DNA of 60,665 nucleotides from Streptomyces sp. 8K308. Lineage in GTDB: Bacteria > Actinomycetota > Actinomycetes > Streptomycetales > Streptomycetaceae. Numbering within the stretch: position 1 is the first letter of the stretch; each line of letters starts with the position of its first letter. Below the pieces are notes generated by a model that saw nothing but the letters and a program-made list of their open reading frames with translations, did not search any database and had not been told where the DNA came from. Below, piece after piece: positions 54,231 through 60,665 of the stretch. The position numbers and the translations under genes were made by a program. The DNA lies in contig NZ_SMKC01000008.1 of NCBI RefSeq assembly GCF_004348315.1, positions 1-60,665 on the forward strand, read 5' to 3'.

Positions 54231-54502
54231 GCAGTTCTTCTCTCGTGTGGTTCAAGTCCAGCTACAGCGGCAGTCAGGGCGGGGATTGCCTGGAAGTCGC
54301 CCTGAACTGGCGCAAGTCCAGCCACAGCGGCAGCCAAGGCGGAGAGTGCCTGGAGGTCGCCACACAGTGGCACACCTCCGCACACACCGACGACGCCCCC
54401 GTCACCGTCCATGTCCGGGATTCCAAGGACCGCGCCGGAGGCGCGACGCTCGCCGTGTCGGCGGCGGCGTGGCGGAGCATGGTTCGTCACGTGGCGCGTT
54501 AG
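54227..54502 (+). CDS. DUF397 protein with internally duplicated N-terminal motif
   Basis: A 91-residue DUF397 protein. The family signature W-x-K-S-S-x-S-G-x-x-G-G-x-C-L-E-V appears twice in tandem, at residues 8-24 and 28-44, each in a 20-residue unit, followed by a normal C-terminal half (VHVRDSKDRAGGATLAVSAAAWRSMV). Ordinary members carry one copy. The ATG overlaps the stop of the XRE-DUF5753 regulator, so the pair is translationally coupled. Its stop overlaps that of the convergent P450 gene. It probably works as the small partner of the XRE regulator. Confidence 0.88.
   Translation: MSSSSLVWFKSSYSGSQGGDCLEVALNWRKSSHSGSQGGECLEVATQWHTSAHTDDAPVTVHVRDSKDRAGGATLAVSAAAWRSMVRHVAR
54248..54367 (+). 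repeat. 60-bp tandem duplication inside the DUF397 gene
   Basis: Two 60-bp units, 54248-54307 and 54308-54367, each encode a 20-residue block starting with Trp and containing KSS, SGSQGG and CLEVA. They differ at several third positions and a few residues (Tyr/His, Asp/Glu), so the duplication is not brand new and the reading frame has been kept. Confidence 0.9.
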
Positions 54503-55812
54503 CGCGCTCCCCGCAGCGTCGCCAGCAACCGCCAGAACGCGGGGCGGCGTTCGGGAGCAGATGGCTCAACGGCCGGCGCCGCCGGTCCCGGCTCCGGCGT
54601 GGCAACGCTATAGCGGACCGGGAGCGACCTCAGGCCGGTCACCAGGGGGGTGACGCGCCATGGGAGTTGGTCCGGCGGCATGGCCAGTGTCAGCTCCCCG
54701 AACCGCTCGCGGACCCGTTCGATGCCGATGGTGACGATCGTCTCGGCCAGCGGGCGGGCCGGGCAGGCGTGGGGGCCGGCGCCGAAGGCCAGGTGCGGGG
54801 CCGCCTCGTCCCCGGTGAAGTGCGGGCAGGCGTGGGCGGCGGCCGGCGAGACAATCACCGGGTCGCCGGCCGCGACGGTGACGTCGCCGAGGCGGGTGTC
54901 CGCCGCCGCGAAGCGCAGCGACAGGTTCTGCATGGGCGGGTTGCTGATGGCGGTGCGCTCGATGAGTTCGCGTGGCTCGGTCTCGGCAAGAGTGTTCGTG
55001 GCGAGGGCGTGGACCAGGCTGCCGGCGAGCAGCGCGCCAGTGGACTCGGCCGTGGTGATCAGGATCATGTTGAGGTGGAGGGCGTGTTCCTCGGTGCTCG
55101 CGTCGGGCGCGTGGGCGAGCAGCCGGGACGGGACGTCGTCGCCTGGGCGGCGCCGCTTCTCCTCGACCAGTTCGCGCAGGCCGACCAGGAGACGGTGGAC
55201 GGCCATCGGCGCCTCGGGGCCGGCGTCGAGCACCCGCCAGACGTCCATCAGCACGTCGTCGCCCTCGGCGTCCGGGAGGCCGAGCAGGTGGTTGGCGACC
55301 ATCAGCGGCAGCGGGCGCGCGTACTGGCCGCAGAGGTCGGCCATCCCTCGCCCGCCGCCACCCGCGCTGAGGAAGCTGATGAGGGAGTCGGCGTGGCCGC
55401 TGATCAACCCGGTGAGCCGCTCGGCCTCGGCCCCCTCTCCCTGGTAGGGCGCCAGGGCGGCGTCGATGGCGGCCCGCGCGGCGACGCGGCGCTCGTCGTC
55501 GAAGAAGACCACCATCTCGCTGTCCACGACGAACCGCAGCGGCCAGTCCCTGGGGACGGCCCCCTCGCGGTAGGCGCGCCAGTGGGTGGGGGCCTTTTTC
55601 CACCGCTCCTCGTCGGTCAGGACGCGCATGGCCTCGCCGTGATCGAGCACCAGCCAGACGGGCTGGCCGAGCAGGTCGACGGGCGCGACGGCGCCGTGGC
55701 GCTCGCGCAGGGCGGCGAGCACGGCCGGGCGGCGCCGTTCGTAGTCGTGCGTGAAGAGGGGGTCGGCGGGCAGGTCGGCCAGCCGAGCGGCCGTGGGAAG
55801 TGGGGACGACAC
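54499..55812 (-). CDS. Cytochrome P450 with atypical motifs (CYP157-like)
   Basis: 437 residues. The heme loop is clear: FGAGPHACPARPLAETIV with Cys as the thiolate ligand near residue 360. Two usual motifs are missing. In the I helix the sequence is ILITTAESTGALL, without the AGxxT pattern. The K-helix segment reads ELIERTAISNPPMQ, so the ExxR salt-bridge pair upstream of PP is not present. Streptomyces CYP157 proteins are the known P450s that lack ExxR and share the PHACPA loop and WR-x-TP-x-V tail, so this is probably a relative. The last 30 residues are Pro/Ala-rich. It converges on the DUF397 gene; no ferredoxin or reductase gene is nearby. The substrate is unknown. The start is GTG 55812. 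Confidence 0.87.
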   Translation of the reverse strand: MSSPLPTAARLADLPADPLFTHDYERRRPAVLAALRERHGAVAPVDLLGQPVWLVLDHGEAMRVLTDEERWKKAPTHWRAYREGAVPRDWPLRFVVDSEMVVFFDDERRVAARAAIDAALAPYQGEGAEAERLTGLISGHADSLISFLSAGGGGRGMADLCGQYARPLPLMVANHLLGLPDAEGDDVLMDVWRVLDAGPEAPMAVHRLLVGLRELVEEKRRRPGDDVPSRLLAHAPDASTEEHALHLNMILITTAESTGALLAGSLVHALATNTLAETEPRELIERTAISNPPMQNLSLRFAAADTRLGDVTVAAGDPVIVSPAAAHACPHFTGDEAAPHLAFGAGPHACPARPLAETIVTIGIERVRERFGELTLAMPPDQLPWRVTPLVTGLRSLPVRYSVATPEPGPAAPAVEPSAPERRPAFWRLLATLRGAR

Positions 55813-56181
55813 CGGGGCTCCGCTTGGTGGTACTCAAGATCGTTGGCTGCGCGATCGTAGGGAATCCCCGGGGGCCCGGGCAATGGCTGGAACTTGACGG
55901 TTTGCGTGATCGGGCGACTACGGCAGATGGTCACGTTGCGTCGACGGCCGGGCGGTGAGCGTAAGAATCGCATGAGGGTTGTGAGATTTTTCGCCGGCGC
56001 AACCACCAACAGAGCGTGGCAGCCATTCGACAGAACGCGATCTCCGCAGGTCAGCGCGTTTTATTTGAGTGGCATGGTTGTAGCGATTTCGGGTAGCCGC
56101 TCGCGCATGCGGATTGTTGCCCGGTACAGATACAGCGGCTGACCCCGCGACGAGACCGGGTGGAAAGGAAAGGTTTAGGGC
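55813..56181. other. Divergent intergenic region, no gene
   Basis: The 369 bp between the P450 and BCCT starts contain AT-richer stretches, especially 56055-56130, and no protein-like frame. It should carry both promoters. No riboswitch-like structure or clear operator was recognised. Confidence 0.55.
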
Positions 56182-57960
56182 GTGCCAAGCGATAAACACG
56201 GTTCGGTGACGGCTACGGACAGGCCTCCTCGGCTGTCGCTGACGAAACCACGGACGGATCCGGTGGTGTTCGGCGTCTCCGCCGTGCTGACGCTGGCTTT
56301 CGTCGTCTGGGGCGCCTTGTCCTCGGACTCCCTCGCCGAGGCGTCGGGGGACGCGCTCGGCGCGATCATCCACCACGCCGGCTGGGGCTTCGTGCTCGCG
56401 GCCTCCGGGTTCGTGGTGTTCGCGCTCTGGCTGGCGATGAGCCGGTACGGGCGGATCACCCTGGGCAAGGAGGGCGAGAAGCCCGAGTTCAGGACGATCT
56501 CCTGGGTCGCCATGATGTTCAGCGCCGGCATGGGCATCGGCCTGATGTTCTGGGGCGTGAGCGAGCCCCTGGCCCACTTCACCACCCCGCCGCCCGGCAC
56601 CTCGCCGGCCGACGACGGTGAGCGGATGACGACGGCGATGGCCACCACCCTCTTCCACTGGACGCTGCACCCGTGGGCGATCTACGCGGTGGTCGGCATG
56701 GCCATCGCCTACAGCGTCTACCGGCGCGGCCGGCGGCAGACGATCAGCGCGGTGTTCACCCCGCTGATCGGCGCCAAGCGTGCCAACGGCTCGTGGGGCC
56801 GGGTGATCGACATCCTGGCGATCATCGCGACGCTCTTCGGCTCGGCCGCCTCGCTGGGTCTTGGCGCGCTGCAGATCGGCAGCGGCGTCGAGGAGCTCGG
56901 CTGGATGAGCGACGTCGGCACCGGGCTGCTGGTGCTGGTGATCGCCGGCCTGACCGCCGCCTTCGTGCTGTCGGCCGTTTCGGGCGTGGCCAAGGGCATC
57001 CAGTGGCTGTCCAACATCAACATGGTGCTGGCCGTGGTGCTGGTGGTCTTCCTGTTCCTGATGGGCCCGACGGTGCTGATGCTCGACCTGATCCCGTCGT
57101 CGGTGGGCACCTTCATCGGTGACCTGCCGGACATGGCGGCCCGCACCGAGGCCAGCGGTGGCGAGGGCGTCGGCGACTGGCTTTCGGGCTGGACGGTCTT
57201 CTACTGGGCCTGGTGGATCTCGTGGACGCCGTTCGTCGGCATGTTCATCGCGCGGATCAGCCGGGGCCGGACCATCCGGCAGTTCGTCGGCGGCGTGATA
57301 CTGGTGCCGAGCGTGGTCAGCCTGGTCTGGTTCGCGATCTTCGGCGGCACGGCGATGCGGCTCGAGGAGCAGGGCGCCGGGCTGACCGGCGAGGCCACCA
57401 CCGAGGGCCAGCTGTTCACGGTGCTCCAGGAGTACCCGCTGGCCAGCGTCACGGCGCTGCTGGTGATGGTCCTGGTCGGGATCTTCTTCGTGTCCGGTGC
57501 CGACGCGGCGTCCATCGTGATGGGCACCCTGTCGCAGCGCGGCACGCTGGAGCCGCACCGTCTGGTCGTCGTGTTCTGGGGCGCGCTGACCGGTGCCGTG
57601 GCCGCCGTGATGCTGGTGATCGGCGGCGGCGGGTCGACGGCGTTGGATGGCCTGCAGAACCTGACGATCCTGGCGGCCGTGCCGTTCACGCTGGTGATGA
57701 TCGGTCTCTGCGTGGCACTGATGCGCGACCTCCGGCAGGACTCGCTGATCCTGCGCGAGGAGAAGGGCGTCGAGGCTGTGGAGATGGCCGTGATCGCCGG
57801 ACACCAGCGCTACGACGGCGACTTCGAGCTGCGGATCGGCCCGGGCACCGGCAACGGCGACGGCGCCGACCACGCCAACGGCAACGGGAACGGCAAGGCC
57901 GGGGACATCGACGTGGTCGTACTGGCCGACGGGCCGGGCTCCGGCGGATCCGGCGGCTGA
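56182..57960 (+). CDS. BCCT-family transporter (betaine/choline/carnitine type)
   Basis: 592 residues with 12 hydrophobic segments. Family marks are MMFSAGMGIGLMFWGVSEPL (TM3 glycine stretch and the following loop), HWTLHPWAIYAVVG and the signature YWAWWISWTPFVGMFIARISRGRTIRQF. It imports glycine betaine, choline or a similar trimethylammonium solute, probably Na+- or H+-coupled, across the inner membrane. The C-terminal tail (about residues 550-592) is rich in Gly, Asn and Asp and may act in osmosensing or may be disordered. The GTG at 56182 has AAGGAAAGG upstream. The gene ends at a strong shared terminator. Confidence 0.93.
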   Translation: MPSDKHGSVTATDRPPRLSLTKPRTDPVVFGVSAVLTLAFVVWGALSSDSLAEASGDALGAIIHHAGWGFVLAASGFVVFALWLAMSRYGRITLGKEGEKPEFRTISWVAMMFSAGMGIGLMFWGVSEPLAHFTTPPPGTSPADDGERMTTAMATTLFHWTLHPWAIYAVVGMAIAYSVYRRGRRQTISAVFTPLIGAKRANGSWGRVIDILAIIATLFGSAASLGLGALQIGSGVEELGWMSDVGTGLLVLVIAGLTAAFVLSAVSGVAKGIQWLSNINMVLAVVLVVFLFLMGPTVLMLDLIPSSVGTFIGDLPDMAARTEASGGEGVGDWLSGWTVFYWAWWISWTPFVGMFIARISRGRTIRQFVGGVILVPSVVSLVWFAIFGGTAMRLEEQGAGLTGEATTEGQLFTVLQEYPLASVTALLVMVLVGIFFVSGADAASIVMGTLSQRGTLEPHRLVVVFWGALTGAVAAVMLVIGGGGSTALDGLQNLTILAAVPFTLVMIGLCVALMRDLRQDSLILREEKGVEAVEMAVIAGHQRYDGDFELRIGPGTGNGDGADHANGNGNGKAGDIDVVVLADGPGSGGSGG

Positions 57961-57969
57961 GCCAACCCC

Positions 57970-58017
57970 ACACGGCCCGGGCCGATCGGCGTGCGCGCCG
58001 ACCGGCCCGGGCCGTGT
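57970..58017. terminator. Long bidirectional hairpin terminator
   Basis: Arms 57970-57991 and 57996-58017 pair over 21 of 22 positions around a 4-base loop. The hairpin fills the gap between the converging BCCT and cupin genes; its last base touches the cupin stop codon. Confidence 0.9.
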
Positions 58018-58430
58018 CATGCGTCGCGCGTGCGGGTGCCGTTGTACCGCTGGTCGGTGACGGGCTCGGCCCACACGGTCTCGGGGGTGCCGTCGCCGGT
58101 CCCCTCCCACAGGGCGAGGTGTTCCATGAACCGGTCAGGGACGGCGCCGTGCCAGTGCTCCTCGGCACGCGGGCAGCTGACGGTCTTGCCGGGGTGAACC
58201 TCGAAGACGGTGCCGTCGCGGGTGCCGACCAGGGCGATGCCGGAGACCACGTGCAGGGTCTGGCCCACGGCGTGGGAGTGCCGGTTGGTGCGGGCGCCCG
58301 GGGAGAAGCGGACGAGGTTCGCTCGCATCCGCGACGGTTCCTGACCGGCGACGATGACGTCCCGCCAGACGTCGCCGGTGAACCAGTCGGCCGGTGCCTT
58401 GCTGGTGGGCTGCCGCTTGATGAACTGCAT
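58017..58430 (-). CDS. Small cupin-domain protein
   Basis: 137 residues forming a single cupin barrel. Metal ligands are visible in the first cupin motif (TNRHSHAVGQTLHVVSG) and the second (EEHWHGAVPDRFMEHLAL). The opening MQFIKRQPTSKAPADWFTGDVWRDVI is typical of small cupins of the carboxymuconolactone-decarboxylase or hydroxynitrile-lyase-like type that often sit next to short-chain dehydrogenase genes. Here the upstream neighbour is an SDR remnant. The reaction is unknown. The ATG at 58430 follows GAGAGGATCACC. Confidence 0.87.
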   Translation of the reverse strand: MQFIKRQPTSKAPADWFTGDVWRDVIVAGQEPSRMRANLVRFSPGARTNRHSHAVGQTLHVVSGIALVGTRDGTVFEVHPGKTVSCPRAEEHWHGAVPDRFMEHLALWEGTGDGTPETVWAEPVTDQRYNGTRTRDA

Positions 58431-58471
58431 GGTGATCCTCTCGATGCCACGCGGCGGTGAGGGTGGTGGTT

Positions 58472-58616
58472 ACCGGCGACGTACCCGCCGTCGACGGGCA
58501 GGGCGACGCCGATGACGAGGCTGGCGCCGGGGCTGCACAGCCGCAGGACGGCCTGGGCGATCTCGTCCGCGGTGCCGACGTATCGCGTCGGTCGGCCGGA
58601 GAGAAGCGCCACGTAC
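58472..58616 (-). pseudogene. C-terminal remnant of a short-chain dehydrogenase (SDR)
   Basis: About 48 residues recognisable as an SDR C-terminus: GRPTRYVGTADEIAQAVLRL, CSPGASLVIGVALPVDGGYV. The upstream part, with the Rossmann GxxxGxG and catalytic YxxxK, is missing; the sequence before it is not SDR-like, and no in-frame start fits. It lies upstream of the cupin on the same strand and is divergent from the MmyB-type remnant. Confidence 0.7.
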
Positions 58617-58711
58617 CCCAGACATTCCTCTCCTCCCCCGCGGTGCGAGTCACCACCGATGGGCGTACCGGAGTACATCCCTATGGCGGCGCCCGGCACG
58701 TACGGTCGGGG

Positions 58712-58945
58712 GTGGGCAACAGAGAAGAGGTCCGCGAGTTCTCACCTCGCGGCGTGCGAAGATCACCCCGGAGCGGGCAGGGTTGCCCTCCGGCGGCAGG
58801 CGACGCGTCCCCCGAACTCACCCTCGCCTACGAAGGTCTCGAGGTGGCCGCCGAACCCGGCCCACCCTCCGCAGAGGCACTGCGCCTGCTCGCCTCCTGG
58901 GCCGCCGCCCGAGAGGCGCGCTCCCCGCACAGGGCGTCAGGCTGA
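58712..58945 (+). pseudogene. Remnant of an MmyB-type XRE regulator
   Basis: The start GTG reads MGNREEVREF and then continues in the next frame as LTSRRAKITPERAGLPSGGRRRVP, which is the standard N-terminus of MmyB-like regulators. The helix-turn-helix and most of the ligand-binding domain (over 200 residues) are gone. The sequence resumes as ELTLAYEGLEVAAEPG and PPSAEALRLLASWAAA, the standard C-terminus. So one frameshift and one large internal deletion are visible. Such regulators normally control a divergent SDR gene, and here that gene is also only a remnant. Confidence 0.8.
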
Positions 58946-58961
58946 GGACACCGGGCCCGGG

Positions 58962-60614
58962 CTACACGGCCCCGGCGGCGGCGCGGCCGGCCGCGCGGCC
59001 GGAGAAGAGGCAGCCGCCGAGAAAGGTGCCCTCGAGCGAACGGTAGCCGTGCACCCCGCCGCCGCCGAAGCCGGCCGCCTCGCCGGCCGCGTAGACGCCG
59101 GGCAGCGGCTCGCCGCCGGTCGCCAGCACCCGGGACGCCAGATCGGTCTCCAGGCCGCCAAGCGTCTTGCGGGTGAGGACGGAGAGGCGGACGGCGATCA
59201 GCGGGCCCGCCTTCGGGTCGAGCAGCGGGTGCGGCGGCACCACCCGGGCCAGACGCTCGCCGCGGAAGCCGCGTGCGTGACGGATGGTCAGCGCCTGCGG
59301 GTCGCGGCCGGCCGGATCGGTGATCTCCCGGTCCCTGGCCTCGATGGTCCGGCGCAGCTCGGCGGCGTCGATCGCCCGGTCGCCCGCCACCCGGTTCATG
59401 CCAGCGGCCAGCTCGTCGACGTCCCGTGCGACGACGAAGTCGGCGCCCCGGTCGAGGAAGGCCCGCACCGGGCCCGGCACGCCGGAACGGATCCGGCCAA
59501 GCACCTCAAGCACGTGCTTGCCGGTCAGGTCCGGGTTCTGCTCGGAGCCGGAGAGCGCGAACTCCTTCTCGACCACCCGTCTGTTGAGCACGAACCAGGT
59601 GTGGCCGTGGCCGGCGCGGGTGATGTGCTCCAGGGCGCCGAGCGTGTCGGCGCCCGGCACGTGGTCGGCCGGCAGCCGCCGGCCGGCCGGATCCAGCCAG
59701 AGCGAGGACGGGCCCGGCAGGACGCGGATGCCGTGCCCCGACCAGATCGGGTCCCAGTTGGCTATGCCCTCCGTGTAGTGCCACATCCGGTCCCGGTTGA
59801 TCAGCCGGGCGCCGGCGCGCTCGGCGACGCCGAGCATCAGGCCGTCGACGTGCGCGGGCACGCCGGTCAGCAGCCGCTCGGGCGGGGCGCCGAGCCGCTC
59901 GGGCCAGTTGGCGCGCACCAGGTCGGCGTTGCCGCCGATGCCACCAGAGGTGATGATCACGGCCTGGGCGCGCAGTTCGAAGGTGCCGGCCGCCTCGCGG
60001 GAGCTGGCGGTGCCGCGCGGCGCCGAACTGGGCTCAAGCACCTCGCCCGTGACGGTGTCCACGACGCCCGCGGTGCGGCCGAGCCCGGTGACACGGTGCC
60101 GGAACCGGGTCTCGACCAGGCCGCGCGCCACGCCCTCCCGCAGGCGGCGGACGAACGGCGCGAGGACGCCGGGTCCCGTGCCCCAGGTGATGTGGAACCG
60201 CGGCACCGAGTTGCCGGGCCCGGCGCCGTCGGCGGCGCCGCGCTCGGCCCAGCCGACGACGGGGAAGATCCTGATGCCGTGTCCGCGCAGCCAGGACCGC
60301 TTCTCGCCGGCGGCGAAGTCCACGTACGCCTCGGCCCAGCGGCGCGGCCAGTGGTCGTCCTCCCGGTCGAAGCCGGCGGTCGCGAGCCAGTCGCCGAGCG
60401 CGAGCTCGTGGCTGTCGCGGACGCCGAGGCGGCGCTGCTCCGGGCTGTCGACGAGGAAGAGACCACCGAACGACCAGTGCGCCTGGCCGCCGAGGGACGC
60501 CTCGGGCTCCTGATCGAGCAGGATGACCCGCCGCCCGGCCTCGACCAACTCCCCCACGGCCACCAACCCGGCAAGCCCGGCACCGATCACGATGACATCC
60601 GCGTCATAACCCAT
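58962..60614 (-). CDS. FAD-binding dehydrogenase (3-ketosteroid-delta-1-dehydrogenase-like)
   Basis: 550 residues from ATG 60614. The N-terminal dinucleotide fold DADVIVIGAGLAGLVAVGELVEAGRRVILLDQE (residues 3-35) binds FAD; SLGGQAHWSFGGLF follows. Residues 260-440 form the capping/substrate domain of the fumarate reductase-KstD group. The C-terminal FAD-binding part is PGVYAAGEAAGFGGGGVHGYRSLEGTFLGGCLFSGRAAG. Proteins with this layout are annotated as FAD-binding dehydrogenases and may act on steroid-like or other ketones; true KstD catalytic residues were not verified. A TTG three codons upstream is a less likely start. It stands alone on the minus strand after the MmyB remnant. Confidence 0.88.
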   Translation of the reverse strand: MGYDADVIVIGAGLAGLVAVGELVEAGRRVILLDQEPEASLGGQAHWSFGGLFLVDSPEQRRLGVRDSHELALGDWLATAGFDREDDHWPRRWAEAYVDFAAGEKRSWLRGHGIRIFPVVGWAERGAADGAGPGNSVPRFHITWGTGPGVLAPFVRRLREGVARGLVETRFRHRVTGLGRTAGVVDTVTGEVLEPSSAPRGTASSREAAGTFELRAQAVIITSGGIGGNADLVRANWPERLGAPPERLLTGVPAHVDGLMLGVAERAGARLINRDRMWHYTEGIANWDPIWSGHGIRVLPGPSSLWLDPAGRRLPADHVPGADTLGALEHITRAGHGHTWFVLNRRVVEKEFALSGSEQNPDLTGKHVLEVLGRIRSGVPGPVRAFLDRGADFVVARDVDELAAGMNRVAGDRAIDAAELRRTIEARDREITDPAGRDPQALTIRHARGFRGERLARVVPPHPLLDPKAGPLIAVRLSVLTRKTLGGLETDLASRVLATGGEPLPGVYAAGEAAGFGGGGVHGYRSLEGTFLGGCLFSGRAAGRAAAGAV

Positions 60615-60665
60615 GCGGATCAATCTACGACCCCCACCTGGCGTCGTGAGCGCCCCGAAGGGGGC

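Noticed and set aside
55813..56181. Riboswitch or small protein upstream of the BCCT transporter
   Set aside because: An 82-codon plus-strand frame exists but has no ribosome site or protein-like character, and no conserved RNA motif could be recognised by eye.

Overview
The window is about 72% GC with the codon bias, GTG starts and gene families of an actinomycete. XRE-DUF5753/DUF397 pairs, a DUF664 DinB protein, UBP zinc fingers, MmyB/SDR pairs and modular type I polyketide synthases point to Streptomyces or a close relative. No rRNA, tRNA, CRISPR array, transposase or plasmid/phage gene was seen. Positions and motifs were read by eye; family names come from recognised motifs, not database searches.

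Region 1 (1-32,820) is a compact modular polyketide locus, all on the minus strand except the tail of an FtsX-type permease at the left edge. The order of transcription is a 7,234-residue PKS (loading module plus modules 1-3), a 1,848-residue PKS (module 4 plus thioesterase), a SnoaL-like protein whose GTG overlaps the PKS stop, then after 89 bp a fused CocE/X-Pro-type hydrolase-ABC ATPase and its overlapping permease. The loading KS has Ser in place of the active Cys and is followed by an AT of methylmalonyl type, a broken DH and a broken KR. Domain logic predicts a propionate-primed pentaketide with extenders malonyl, methylmalonyl, malonyl, malonyl. The full-reduction module is module 2, and the last two modules leave hydroxyls. 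No pathway-specific regulator sits inside the locus.

Region 2 (32,821-40,696) starts with a 687-bp, less GC-rich intergenic region between the divergent PKS and ion-transport genes. It is followed by a short KhtT-like protein, a cation/proton antiporter carrying a UBP zinc finger, a 14-TM drug exporter, a whiJ-type trio (DUF397, XRE-DUF5753, divergent ATPase) and a VanW-family surface protein.

Region 3 (40,719-60,665) is a mosaic of single genes and divergent regulator/target pairs: methyltransferase, MerR with an old yellow enzyme, MFS, DinB, serine hydrolase with TetR (clear shared operator), DUF899, acetyltransferase-LysR facing a PL8-like lyase, a second XRE/DUF397 pair with a duplicated DUF397 motif, a P450 without the ExxR motif, a BCCT osmolyte transporter, a cupin and a KstD-like flavoprotein. 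Several loci here are decayed: a TetR/alpha-beta hydrolase pair (45.4-46.2 kb), an SDR/MmyB-regulator pair (58.5-58.9 kb), and frameshifts around 52.5-53.5 kb. The PKS locus, by contrast, has intact reading frames throughout.
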